From Clarkia xantiana subsp. parviflora (taxonomy: Eukaryota; Streptophyta; Magnoliopsida; Myrtales; Onagraceae), in assembly GCA_036873135.1 (NCBI GenBank), contig JAPTYO010000013.1, forward strand, positions 21,759,901-21,823,900: DNA of 64,000 bases. Direction: 5' to 3'. The stretch's first letter is position 1. Every line of letters starts with the position of its first letter. The notes below the pieces were generated by a model. The model had not been told where the DNA came from. It saw only the letters and a program-made list of their open reading frames with translations, and made no database searches. The position numbers were made by a program, and so were the translations under genes. This document shows, in pieces, positions 10,807 through 22,054 of the stretch.

Positions 10807-12675
10807 CACTAAGATCACTAAGGGGGAAGGTCACAAAGGACCAATCATTCGCTACAACCTTTCGCTAAGTATCTTAGCGCCAAGTTCGTCGGAAAACACC
10901 ATCTCACATTGATATGCAAGGGGGTCACCACCCAAGTGACAACGTGCCTTCCCCGCGAAACAAAGAGATTACCTATTAGCATAAGAAGAGGCAGCCACGA
11001 TAATAACTATTCACAAGATTGGAGAAACCATACCACATGGACAACACCCACTCTCATGGGCAAACCTCCCCAACTCACCTATATGATATCACAAAGCAGT
11101 TAGTAGGTATGATTGCATCTGGTAGTTCATCCCAAGTAAGAGAACACACATCTATTAAGGATTTTACAAGGCCACGAGCCTAGCAGTGAGAGGAGGACAA
11201 CATGGTCATCCAATTCTCAAAAAAGGGTATGGAACACATAGCGTTTCCACACAACGATGCCTTGGTTACAACAGCGGAAATCACTATCTTTAACATGAAG
11301 AGTATTATACTGTATGGAAGAAGTTCAGCAGACATCCTCCATGCCCAGTTATCGACGATACTAGGAAAGAGTCCGGCATACCTAATACCAGGGGACCTTA
11401 CACTGGTAAGATTCAGTGAAACATCAACATACCCATGGGGGACGATAACGCTACTAATAAGGCTGGTGCAAGAATGGAGGACGTATCCTTATAAGTATCC
11501 TTGCATTTATCCTTGCAAAAATGAACTCCGTATATGAAGATGCTATCTAATAGTTGATTACGTTTTCGTTTTTTCGAAATATGATCCTAAGAAGGAGATC
11601 CTTGGACTCTGCATTATATTTACAATGAATGACATGTTTATCAAGATAGGTACGTGAATATTCGAGATCGCGCCCTCACGTTAGGCACACACCTCCACCA
11701 AGTTCAACGCACTTGGATGGTTATGAATATTCATTTGCCATCTCACAAGGAAGAAAGGCAAACAAGGATACAAGTCCTAACAGAGCAGGCCGATAGAAAA
11801 TCCTGACATTGACATTATGCACCTAGAATTGAGTGTGACAACTATTACAAAGGAAGAAGGGGGACAACTTCATCGCTCCAACGTCACTTATCATTGTGTG
11901 CATACACAACATGGGTACAACCCTATAGATTGACGAGCAACAAAACATGGCTACTACGGGGGCAACCCCATGTTCATAACAAGAGGGGGATCGCGGTTAA
12001 AACGATAACCCTCCAGAACCTTGGAGAATTCTCTAAGGAAGAGTTGAGGCGTATTGATCTCGACAAGTATTACCGGTTAAAGGGAAAAAGAGGAAACGCA
12101 AGTTACAAGCCCTCCTCAAGAGCAAACACCGCTACTTGGCTCAATAAGAGAAATGTTTGAACGTCAGACACACATATGTGGAAAAAACAGCGTGCCAACT
12201 CTCATATAAAGGGGGGAAAGCAGCGACTCATAACAATCAACATACTACCCACATATTAGAAGAATATATATGACAGTTGACACCGATCAAGGGATCTCAA
12301 CAACAATATTGAAGCAAATTTGAATAGCACAAAGCCGGTGATACTACGCCAGCTGACTTTTACAATGAGTCAATTGAAGAAACGGGTTCCAATGATGAAA
12401 AGGGAGAAGTCTCCAATACCCATCCACCCACCCTCAAGGGTACACCCAATAAAGGATTCACTTAGGTACATGACCATGATTGATATGAACAAGCATAAGC
12501 AAAGCAAGGTGCCGCTAGAGACACCCATCGAGCACGAGCAAGCAAGCATAATCGAGCAAACATATGAATAGGGAGCCCAAAAAATGAGGGGCACCGAACA
12601 AGTAAAGCCAAAGTAGATTATCCTCCATAAGATACGAAAGCACGGTGTGACTACCGAGCAATTAGGGGGCGCCAC
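10807..12675 (+). pseudogene. Highly decayed Tat gag-protease sequence
   Basis: The clearest block is 11202-11500: MVIQFSKKGMEHIAFPHNDA, then IILYGRSSADILHAQL, then FSETSTYPWGTITL. It aligns with the protease of the remnant at 7390-7660 (IILVDGGSVADIL and FAGATTYPLGEITL), but the catalytic DGG reads YGR, so the active Asp is gone. The rest (10807-11200 and 11540-12675) has no frame longer than about 90 codons and no motif I recognise. It appears to be an older Tat copy than the one at 5861-7884, since both carry the protease region. It ends at the next copia LTR. Confidence 0.6.
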
Positions 12676-13994
12676 TGTTAGATTACGAAGAGTAATCATA
12701 CTTAAACAACGTACATGCTAGTAACTAGAATTACGCAGCGGAAGTTTCACACATACCTTTAGGATGATCCGTAGACCCAAGATCTTCTCTAGAGAGAGAT
12801 CCTCCGGTCGGGACCCGTAGAGGTTCATGTTCGAGAAGCCCTATGTGGTGAAAGCTCCACAGCAAAGCATCTGATCGATTCTCGGCACGGGGACAGATCT
12901 TTGGAGAGTTTCCTCGAAGGAAATTTGGCACACCCTTGGTGAGGGTTATGGTTCGGCGGCAACTAGGGTTTATGGGGGAGGGTTTTTCTCTCTAAAACAC
13001 TCTTGTGAGGGAAATGTGATTAACCCTGAAAATCCCCTAACACCTCTTATTTATAGGAGTAAAGTGGACAAAGTCCACTTTACCCCACCTAGTGTTTCGG
13101 CCGGTCTATATATTTGGGGAGGCCCAATTTTGGGTCTAGCCCAATTACCCTAATTTGACATTTACCCAAGTTCATTAGGTAAACTATACATATTATGGGC
13201 TACCAATTACGGCGCCTATTACCATATGCTTACAACTCCCACTCGCCGGAATAGGAGGGTGCCTGTTAATGTATTGTCGTCCAAATCTGCATCAACATTT
13301 CTCTCCTTTGATCTGCTACTTGCTTCCTAATAGTTCATACGAGGTTTGCCGTTCAACCGGCGGATACGACGAGCATCGTGCTACTCATCTGTTAGGAGTA
13401 TTGTAGTGCCCGCGGAACGTTGATTCCCTTTTCTCCAATCAACCTATTATAAACAACATTTATATATTGTACTGCACTGTATCCTAGGTCAACTGATAAC
13501 TAGTTTCCACATAGGAACACTTCTTCAAGGCATCCGTACAAGTATTCACAACCTTCAACTAATATCTAGTTGGTGGCCACCTAGTGAATACAAGAGTCGA
13601 TGAATTATAGGTGAACTTGACCATCCCCATTGCTCATATCCTTAGTCAGACCCAACCGATTTCCAAAGAGGTGGTCACTGTGCCATTTTGTTCAGCACTA
13701 CAATCATACGCCGGGAAGCGAGCATTGAGCCTGACCTTATATATGAGTTCTGAGTCCGTGAGGATACTTTAGGTGCCTCTTCATAAGGCTCCTGGGATCA
13801 ATCACACGCTCGAGGTGAAAAAGTTTGCGCCCACCAGAATCACGAGGATTCGTTCCTAGCACAACCGAGCTGTGACCTCGTGGTCGAATGTGGCACGCGT
13901 AGTATGAAGCACGCGTTGTTAGCATACCTGAACCTTTTTGGTTGACAGGAAAGGGATATGTCAATCAGGCTATCACAGATTCTCATATAGCCCT
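12676..13994 (-). repeat. Copia A-D family LTR fragment (solo or truncated)
   Basis: It starts TGTTAGATTACGAAGAG on the plus strand and follows the family LTR through the reversed TATA region, the GGCGCC block near 13210 and the CACAACCGAGCTGTGACC block near 13860. It stops at about 13994, some 350 bases before the expected LTR end. No copia coding sequence adjoins either side. At 13995 the Tat-1 LTR begins, so Tat-1 either inserted here or joined by a deletion. This could be a former solo LTR. Confidence 0.8.
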
Positions 13995-14795
13995 TGTTGG
14001 GTTATGATTAAACCCGATATTACGAGCATAAAGTCGAGTACGTTAGAAAGGCAAGGAAGAGTCGTCGACCTTTCTTATTTGTATTAAGTAGATAAAGACA
14101 AAAGGTCGACAACGGCATTTGAGGAGGTCGACTTTTAAAGCACGACTGATCGACCAGAAGATGATTGAACTACTTGAGCCTCTGGCAAAAGAAGCTAATC
14201 GAAGTCGACCACGGAAATTCCTGCAGAAACCCTTCATCCGAAGGTAAAGAAAGGTGGCGGCCTGCTTCGTCCACCTCCAAGAGGAAACCTTCCTCCTGAA
14301 GTAAAGACAGGTGGCGACCTGCTTCAAACCGCCTTCAGAAGGAAACCTCCCTCTAAAGTAAAAGACTTGTGGCGACCGGCTTGTCACCTAGTTGAGGAAA
14401 CCTTCCTCAATAAGAAACACTTAGCTGGAGACCAGCTTGTCACCAGCTGACTGCTCACCGTCTCTTTCAACCAATCACAGGAGGGTAACCGCCGCCCCTG
14501 AACAACCAATCAAGGCATAGCAGTCGCCTTTAGGAAGGCGGTAACTTGTCCCTATAAATAGGGACTCTTTCTATTCATTTCGTTAATCGTAGCTCAATAC
14601 GCTTTACATTACTACTCTTAAATCCATTACTGACTTAAGCTTCGGAGTGGAATCAGGGGCCATCCCCAACCCCTTTTTAGGTACTCGCCCTACAAAACCA
14701 TTGAAGTAAACTTAGTGTTCGAAGGAACTAAGTCCAAGGCGATATTCTGAAGTCCATTCCCCGAAGTTCAAGGCCACGTCATTTTGATCCAAACA
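13995..14795 (+). repeat. 5' LTR of Tat-1 (Ty3/gypsy)
   Basis: It begins TGTTGGGTTATGATTAAACC and ends GATCCAAACA, immediately followed by a primer-binding site at 14796. The TG...CA ends and the position next to the PBS define it; the length is 801 bp. A clear promoter TATA box, CCTATAAATAGGGAC, lies at about 14551-14565, placing transcription start about 30 bases on. An inner zone (14230-14440) repeats a motif of the type GAAACCTTCCTC...GTGGCGACC three or four times. The matching 3' LTR is not seen in the window. Confidence 0.85.
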
Positions 14796-14817
14796 TTTGG
14801 CGCCGTCTGTGGGAACC
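14796..14817 (+). other. Primer-binding site of Tat-1
   Basis: TTTGGCGCCGTCTGTGGGAA follows the LTR end directly. TGGCGCCGTC-type sites next to the LTR are common in plant Ty3/gypsy elements and mark where the tRNA primer starts minus-strand synthesis. The same motif occurs at 55416 in Tat-2. Confidence 0.85.
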
Positions 14818-14831
14818 ATATCAAAAAAGTC

Positions 14832-15270
14832 ATGGCCCCACCAAGAATTCGAGTCAAACAAAATCAAACCCGCTTGGCAGAAGGAGTATTTCATGGGCCA
14901 CATGAGACCCTGGAGAATTACTTTAGACGATTTGAAGGAGGATACACTGGAGGCGAAGGTACAGAAAGAGAAGTCATCCAAGTGTTCTTTAGAGACTTGG
15001 GACCCCATGGAGCGAATAGAAGAACTAATGAATCGGGCCAACCTGCACATAGGTGTTGAGCAGGCTCGAATGGCTCGTAATAACCAGCGGGAAACCCCAC
15101 AAAGGCGAGGAGAAGATTCATCCAGGCGAGGAGTTTCAACAAGAGAGTATCGTTGAGTTCAACAAAGGTTAGAGAGACTTCAAGTGGCGGGAGAAAACCA
15201 TTCTCCCCCTTGTTGCGAGCATTACCAAGAAGAGGGGCATGACCTTGAGTATTGCCTCTTTGCTCGGAGA
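14832..15270 (+). pseudogene. Tat-1 gag, internally deleted and frameshifted
   Basis: The first ATG after the PBS (14832) opens MAPPRIRVKQNQTRLAEG. After a frameshift the frame continues with a charged segment (IEELMNRANLHIGVEQARM near 15010-15070), then an Arg-rich stretch and a zinc-knuckle-like CEHYQEEGHDLEYC at about 15215. Only ~145 codons separate the start from the zinc region, whereas Tat Gag proteins are usually several hundred residues, so most of the capsid domain is missing. Nonfunctional as written. Confidence 0.7.
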
Positions 15271-17482
15271 TAATTGGAATTCATGCGGGAGGAAATTCAA
15301 AGCCATCGTCGATATCGCTCTCATGAGTCGAGAAGTTGGAGTACACCCCCTGGAAATGATATCAACGTTCTGGCTGGAGGGTTCGCAGTGGGAGGAGAAG
15401 CGAGCTCGATAAGGGACCAATATGCTGCCCAGTGCATTCCCTTGACAAGCTCCTTGAAAAGGTCGAGAGACTTGGAGCCAGTGGCGATTACTTTCTCAAC
15501 GGAAGATTTCTCAGAGGCCTCTCAACCCCATGGGGATTCCCTGGTAATCACTCCTCAAATTAATGATTTAGATATTAAAAGAGTACTTTTGGATGGGGGA
15601 AGATCCACAGACGTAATCACTTTCAATGTCCTCGCCGCCATGGGATACAAGAGGAAAGATTTGCAAGAAATGACTTCTCCCTTGGTAGGATTCGCGGGAA
15701 GGCCAAGGGTGGAAAGCCTTGCACCTGAAGATTCGTTTTGTAGTGGTCGATCAAATCAACGCTTACAACGCGATATTGGGGAGGACCACTCTCAATCCCA
15801 ATCATATTGTACCATCCACCATTCAACAAGTCATGAGATTCCCAACTCACCATGGGTTAGGGGAAGTCTGGGGCGACAAAGAAGCCTCTCGACAATGCTA
15901 CGTCGACCTCCTTAGAAGATCAAGTCAAAGGGAAACCCTCTCCATTGTTACGGAGGAGGATCCTCGGGAAGAAAGTGGACGACCCGCCCCAATGGAGGAA
16001 TTGGTAGAAGTCACCTTAGAAGGGAGAGAAATAAATGTAAAGATTGGAGCAGCTCTGCCTCCGGAGTTGGCCAAAAGAATAACCGCCCTTCTAAGGGAGT
16101 ATAAGGAACTATTTGCTTGGGAGCCTAGCGACATGCCAGGAATAAGTCCAGAAATTATCTCCCACGAGTTGAGGATAGATCCCGCCATTAAGCCCATAGC
16201 CCAGAAGAGAAGATCCATGGGGGCAGAAAAGAAAGTCGTAATCCGTCAAGAGGTGGGAAAGTTAGTAGAAGCGGGTTTTTGTCAAAGAAATACGATTCCA
16301 AACTTGGGTCGCCAACCCGGTCTTGGTAAGAAATCCAACAAGAGGTGGAGAATGTGTGTGGATTTTCGAGACCTCAACAAGGCGTGTCCAAAAGACTCCT
16401 ATCCTCTTCCAAGAATCGATCAGTTGGTCGACGCCACTTCAGGACATGAACTCCTGAGTTTCATGGACGCCTATTCCGGGTATAATCAAATACAAATGCA
16501 CCCCAAGGATGAGGCTCACACTGCTTTCTACGCCGACAGTGATATCTATCACTACACCGTCATGCCCTTTGGCTTGATAAACGTGGGAGCTACTTACCAA
16601 CGTATGGTGAATAAGCTCTTTAAATCTATGATAGGAAGAAATATGGAGGCATACGTCGACGACATGCTGGTAAAGACCAAAAAGGGGCACGACCACGTTC
16701 AGGATCTAGAAGAAGCTTTCGCATGTATGAGGCTTCACCAAGTAAGACTAAACCCTACCAAGTGCGCGTTTGGGGTCCAATCAGGAAAGTTTTTGGGTTT
16801 TATGGTCAGTCAAAGAGGGATCAAAGCTAATCCAGAGAAGGTGACTCCCATAGAGGAAATGTCCTCGCCTACCTGCCATAGAGAAGTACAAAGTCTAAAT
16901 GGAAGGCTGGCCTCATTAGGAAGGTTCCTAGCAAGGTTAGGCGATAAGTCTCTCCCTTTCTTCAAAATTCTACGAGCAAATAAGAAATTTGAATGGACGA
17001 CTGAGTGTGAAGAGGCCTTCCAACAGTTAAAAACGCATCTCCACTCGCTCCCCGCCTTGGCCAAGCCTTTACCTGAAGATCCCTTGTTATTATATTTAAG
17101 TGTCAGTTCAACAACGGTGAGTTCAGTTCTCATCAAAGAGACTTGCAATGTCCAAAGTCCAGTGTACTATGTTAGCAAACACTTTGGCTTAGCCGAGGCT
17201 AACTACATGGAAATCGAGAAGTACCTATATGCTCTGTTAATAGCAGCCAGGAAACTTTGACCCTACTTTCACGCCCATGAAATCACGGTGCTCACCAATC
17301 AACCCTTAAAGCAATTATTACAAAAGCCTGACATTTCAGGAAGAATGGTTAAGTGGGAAGTAGAGTTGTGCGAGTTCCGCATCCACTTCGAGCCAAGAAG
17401 GGCGATCAAAGGCCAAGCATTGGCCGATTTTATAGCCGAGAATACAATGACGTCAGGCGCCCAACCCATTATTCTCCCGTGA
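15271..17482 (+). pseudogene. Tat-1 protease, reverse transcriptase and RNase H
   Basis: Protease: VLLDGGRSTDVITFNVLA (about 15585-15640) and SPLVGFAG, then a frameshift near 15715. A 513-codon frame (15719-17260) holds ILGRTTLNPNHIVPSTI, ELFAWEPSDMPGISPEII, the RT fingers CVDFRDLNKACPKDSYPLPR (about 16350), SFMDAYSGYNQIQM (about 16460), the catalytic AYVDDMLVKT (about 16650) and LNPTKCAFGVQSGKFLGFMV. The connection and RNase H follow (FEWTTECEEAF, YYVSKHF, IEKYLYALLIAARKL), with a stop after ARKL replacing the usual Arg, and the domain resumes to ADFIAEN near 17440. Catalytic YVDD is intact, but frameshifts and stops break the polyprotein. Confidence 0.9.
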
Positions 17483-17509
17483 GAAGAACACGTGAAGGCC
17501 AACCCGGAA

Positions 17510-18010
17510 AGCGTGGCCAATGATACCATGCCATGGTTGTTATATACTGATGGGTTATCTTCTGCCTTAGGATGTGGGACAGGTTTAGTGCTGACGCCAC
17601 CTGATGGGGAACCACTCTGCTATGCTCTGGCCTTAACTTTTCGAGCAACCAATAATGAAGCCTAATACGAGGCCTAACTAACAGGTCTTCGAATAGCTAA
17701 AGGTATGGGCATCACTAATCTAAAAGTACAATGCGACTCTGAATTAATCGTCAATCAAACAAACGGAACATATGTTGCCAAAGGAGAAAATATGAAGAAA
17801 TACGCCGAAGAAGTGCGAAGGCTTGTTCGAGACATGCCTCATTTCCAAATAGAAGCTATCCCTCGAGAGGAGAATCAAGAGGCGGACGCTCTCAAGAAAT
17901 TCGCCTTGGGAAATACCCCGCCAATAGCCGTGCACTTCATTGAGAGCTCTCTCTATTATGCGGTAGATACAGGAGCTGAAGTCCTCAACATCCAAGCACC
18001 CGACTCCTAG
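17510..18010 (+). pseudogene. Tat-1 second RNase H (archaeal-type aRNH)
   Basis: WLLYTDGLSSALGCGTGLVL at about 17535-17590, then LTFRATNNEA (stop codons in place of the next Glu and of a Glu/Leu), LTGLRIAKGMGI, VQCDSELIVNQTNGTYVAKG and IPREENQEADALKKFALG. These are the D, E, D and D-containing blocks of an RNase H that differs from the one fused directly to RT. A second RNase H of this type between RT-RNase H and integrase is a known mark of the Tat/Ogre lineage. Two in-frame stops near 17663 and 17678 show decay. Confidence 0.85.
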
Positions 18011-19025
18011 ATTACTCCCATTCAAAATTACTTGGAAAAAGGGACCCTCCCTGAAGATCCGGTGGAGGCAACTCAAATTCGAAGAGTGATAGGACGATTC
18101 GTGATCTTGGATGGATACCTCTACAAAAGAGGATATTCCACTCCCTACCTTAGGTGCATAGCCGCTCCTCAAACTAAGAGAATAATGGAAGATCTACATG
18201 AGGGAGATGCTGGGTTTCATGAAGGGGCCAAGACCTTAGTTTTAAAAGCATTATGACAGGGCTTCTATTGGCCGACAATGCACAAAGAAGCAGCAACATT
18301 GGTACGCGCTTGCCTCGCCTGTCAAGTTTATGCTCCCAGGATCGCCAAACCTCTGGCAGATCTTACTCTTATGATGAGCGCCTAGCCCTTCGCTTAGTGG
18401 GGGATCGATCTTATCGGACCTCTACCTCAATCCACGGGGCAGCGAACACATATCGTAGTCGCCACCGACTACTTCTCCAAGTGGATAGAGGCCAGAGCTT
18501 TAGCATTCACGACCACCTCCCAAATGATTAAGTTCATACGAGAACAAATCATATGTCGATATGGAGTCCCTAAGATCCTTATTAGCGACAACGGTCCCCA
18601 ATTCGCTAGTGATGAACTCGTCGACTACTGTGAAGAGATGCTACTCAATCGTCGATTTGGCTCTGTTCATCACACCCAAACAAACGGACAAGTGGAAGCC
18701 GCCAAAAAAAAAACTCCTCAACGGGCTGAAGAAAAGAGTGGCTGCTATAAAGGGAAAATGGGTCGAAGAACTGGATCAAGTACTATGGGCTCTCAGGACC
18801 TCACCCAAAAGGGCCACTGGCGAGACTCCTTTTAGCATGGTTTATGGCTCAGAAGCCGTCTCACCTATCGAGCTGGCCAATATCTCCCAAAGAGTCGCCG
18901 CATATCAAGCCTACCAAAACGATGAGCAAAGGAAGATCGACTTAGATCTAGCCGACGAAAAAGGATGGGCTTCAGCAGAAACCCAAGGGAGAATGAAGCT
19001 CGCCAACGCCAGATATTTTAATCGG
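18011..19025 (+). pseudogene. Tat-1 integrase, C-terminal part cut by a MITE
   Basis: The frame carries the pre-zinc segment (LEKGTLPEDPVEATQIRRVI), the H-H-C-C finger (LHEGDAGFHEGAKTLV and CLACQVYAP), core GIDLIGPLPQSTGQ with catalytic D near 18402, LISDNGPQFASDELVDY with the second D at about 18585, and TNGQVEAAKKKLLNGLKKRV with E near 18700 (a run of A at 18705 shifts the frame). VLWALRTSPKRATGETPFSM and MVYGSEAVSPIELA follow. The frame ends in ARYFNRK at 19025, where Tat elements continue KERQF..GDLVWR; the foldback MITE replaces the rest. Confidence 0.88.
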
Positions 19026-19851
19026 AAAAAAGTCCTTTTGGTACCACATGTTTGCAAAAATTACACTGTTCATACCACTAGTATTTTTTCGTACCGAATT
19101 GGTACCATATGTTTCCAAACCTTACTGTTTTGGTACCTCCATTAGGGTTCCGTCAAAAACGGCCGTTAAATGGCATGTGCCATGCACGTGACCAGCCCAA
19201 AACTTTCAATTTTGTTACAATTTAGTCCATCTAATACATCCCTAACTTTTATTTTGTTCAATTTAGTCCTAAAACTTCAAAATCAAACCATTTCCTCAAA
19301 TTGACCTAGCCGGACCTAGCCATGGGCTAGGTACGACCCTGGGTCGGGGTCACCGGACCCAGGGGACCCTGACCCAGGGTCGGACCTAGCCCTAAGCTAG
19401 GTCCGGCTAGGTCAATTGGACCTAGCCCCAATTTAACTCAATTGGGGCTATGTCCCAATTGACCTAGCCGGACCTAGCCTAGGGCTAGGTCCGACCCTGG
19501 GTCGGGGTCGCATGGTTCCGGCGACCATGACCCAGGGTCGGACCTAGCGCTAGGCTAAGTCCGGCTAGGTCAATTTGGGAAAATGGTTTGGTTTTGAAGT
19601 TTTAGGACTAAATTGAACAAAATAAAAGTTAGGGATGTATTAGATGTACTAAATTGTAACAAAATTGAAAGTTTTGGGCTGGTCACGTGCATGGCACATG
19701 CCATTTAACGGCTGTTTTTGACAGAACCCTAACGGAGGTACCAAAACAGTAAGGTTTGGAAACATATGGTACCAATTCGGTACGAAAAAATACTAGTGGT
19801 ATGAACAGTGTAATTTTTGCAAACATGTGGTACCAAAAGAACTTTTAACCC
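19026..19851 (+). mobile_element. Foldback MITE (~826 bp) with ~290-bp inverted arms
   Basis: The outer left sequence AAAGTCCTTTTGGTACCACA is mirrored at the right end, which closes ...CTTTTAACCC at 19851. The arms pair over about 290 bases, including blocks GGCATGTGCCATGCACGTGA and CTAACTTTTATTTTGTTCAA. The centre (about 19305-19580) holds two GC-rich sub-palindromes of about 110 bp built from GACCTAGCCGGACCTAGC and GACCCTGGGTC. The intact right end reads GGGTTAAAAG when reversed, but the left end lacks GGGTT. The ends and a relative at 43491-44098 suggest a Mutator-like nonautonomous family. Orientation is arbitrary. Confidence 0.8.
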
Positions 19852-21400
19852 TATCAAAATTCTATCACAGATACATTCCATTTCTAGACCCTACGCAATC
19901 CAAGCAGTTTTACATGCTTTTCGAATATGTCACTGCGTATTGGTTTAGTTAATGGGTCCACTAACATATTATCAGTGGACAAGTATTCCATAGTGATTGT
20001 ATCGTCTTCAACCATAGATTTAGCATAGGAAAATTTCACATCAATGTGTTTGGTCCTACTATGGTACTTCGGATTCTTAACTGCCGCAATGGCTGCTTGA
20101 CTGTCAGGGAAGACCTTCACAGGCTTATTCCCAACATCACCACCAAGCAGTGCAGTTAGAAGCCTTTTGAGCCAGACCGCTTCTTGTGCATTCTTAGAGA
20201 GAGCTACGAATTCTTATTCCATTGTGGACAACGCTACACATGTTTGCTTCTTGCTCGTCCATGAAATGGCGTCATTAGCAAGGAGGAACACTCCCCCTGT
20301 AGTAGACTTACGATCATCCGGATCGCCACCATGGTCGGCATCACTGTAACCGGTTTGCACAGCGCGTAGTCGGCAGTACCTTTCAGATAACGAATTATTA
20401 GTTTTACAGCCTTTAAATGTTGATAGCGAATATCTGATTGGAAACGTGCTACTAGGCCCACAACGTAACAGATATCCAGACGGGTGCATTGCATGGCTTA
20501 CATCAAACTACCGACCATGCTTAAATACTCTGCACCCTTCATCTGTTCATGCTCTGCCAGTTTCTTGGGTCCGTCACGTTTTGACAGTGCGCACCCAAAC
20601 ACCACCGGCGTATCCACGGGTTTGGCATCCTGTAATCTGAATCTTTTCAACAGTTTGTTAATATAAGCTTCTTGAGACAGACACAATTTCCAGGTAGCCT
20701 GATCTCTAGCAATTTTAATGCCTAAGATGTACGTGGCTTCTCCCGTGTCCTTCATCTCAAATACAGATGCCAACCAGGACTTTGACTTGATCATAAAACT
20801 CATGTCGTTTGCGGCAATGAGTATGTCGTCCACGTATAAAGTTAAGATGACATACTTAGACCCGGAGGTCTTGTAATACACACACGGATCCTCGTGAAGA
20901 TTCACAAATCCGTTTCCTACGATTTCCTCGTGGAATCTGCGGTACCATTGCTGAGACGACTGTTTGAGATCGTAAATAGACCTTTAGAGTTTACAAACTT
21001 TACGTTCGTTGCCAGGAGTAATGAAACCCTCTGGTTGCTCCATGTAGATCTCTTCCTCCAAGTTTCCGTGGAGGAATGCGGTCTTAACATCCATTTGGTG
21101 CAGCTCGAGATCGAGACTTGCAACTAAGGCCAGAATGGCCCGTACTGTGGTGTAACGCACAGTTTGTGATTATGTTTCGTCAAAGTCCACTCCGTGAAGT
21201 TGGGTATATCCTTTCGCAACAAGTCGGGCTTTGTATCGCTCGACTTTTCCATCAGCAGTGAGTTTCAGTTTAAGAACCAACTTTGCTCCTATGGCTCTGC
21301 GGTTAGCAAGTAAATCAACCAAAGACCATACCGAATTGGATTTCATTGATGAGATCTCTTCCTCCATTGCATTCCTTCATTCCTTTGCTTGAGGTCCTTC
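19852..21400 (-). pseudogene. Copia C reverse transcriptase and RNase H, with LTR stub
   Basis: Only about 16 bases of the 3' LTR (19852-19867) survive beside the MITE. On the minus strand, the coding end (stop at 19884) reads back through FEKHVKLLGLRRV, DPLTKPIRSD, NPKYHSRTKHIDVKFSYAK, DSQAAIAAVKN, AISWTSKKQTCVALSTME, GYSDADHGGDPDDRKSTTGG to the RT core LTLYVDDILIAANDM (about 20845) and [20 protein letters not shown] (about 21180-21240). Catalytic YVDD is present. Frameshifts near 20360, 20930 and 21130 and a stop in the RNase H linker disable it. Confidence 0.9.
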
Positions 21401-22054
21401 CAACGCTTGTTGAACCGTTACTGGTTCGTTAACAGATGTTAGAGTGAAGATTTCTCCTCTCTTGATAGGATACTTCCTAGGAGAAGTTCGATGCCTTTGA
21501 CTTCGTCTAGGCTCGTTCCCCCCATCTTGATTTTGAACGCTACTCCCACTCGGGACAATGCTTCCATTCGGAGCATCACTCCCACTGGGAACAAGAGCAG
21601 TGTTAGAACTTTGACCTACAACCTTTCTCAGACAGCCTCTTGGTCTCGGGATCCTATCCCCGAGATGAATTCCCTGATCACTAGGACCTGGAACCAAGTT
21701 GGTCGGAGTACTCCAACTGGGAACAATGGGTAGTGTTGGTGGTTGTGGTATCGGTCAAGCTACATGATTATCAAGTTCAACTTGATTCGTCTCTGCGGCA
21801 ACAGTGATTTTTGTGGTAGGGTTTAATCCTCCCACTGGGTTTATAATGAAAATGTTTCCATTATCATTAACCATGTCATTCACTTGTGTTGCTGGTTCAA
21901 ATCTCCCACTCGAAGTAAGTGGGACCTGATCATCAATGCTATCCTGCTCTAGTTCAGTCAATATTTCATCTGTTTTAATTTTGCCAAGCGTTGGGAATTC
22001 GTACTCAAGGAAAGTTACGTCTCTGGATTCATGTTCGACCACGCCACCATTTTC
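21401..22054 (-). pseudogene. Copia C variable linker between integrase and RT
   Basis: Minus-strand frames give EHESRDVTFLEYEFP (about 22000-22040), VNDMVNDNGNIFIINPVGG (about 21830-21890), then a region rich in Asn, Gly, Ser and Pro with repeats SGSDAPNGSIVPSGSSVQN (about 21540-21600) ending RRSQRHRTSPRKYPIKRGE. In copia polyproteins this stretch between integrase and RT is poorly conserved. The same blocks recur in copia B (10440-10806) and copia D (40450-41145), which ties the three to one family. Confidence 0.75.

Noticed and set aside
11894..12160. 88-codon ORF with KRGIAVKTITLQNLGEFSKEEL
   Set aside because: I could not match it to any Tat, copia or host protein block; left inside the decayed Tat entry.
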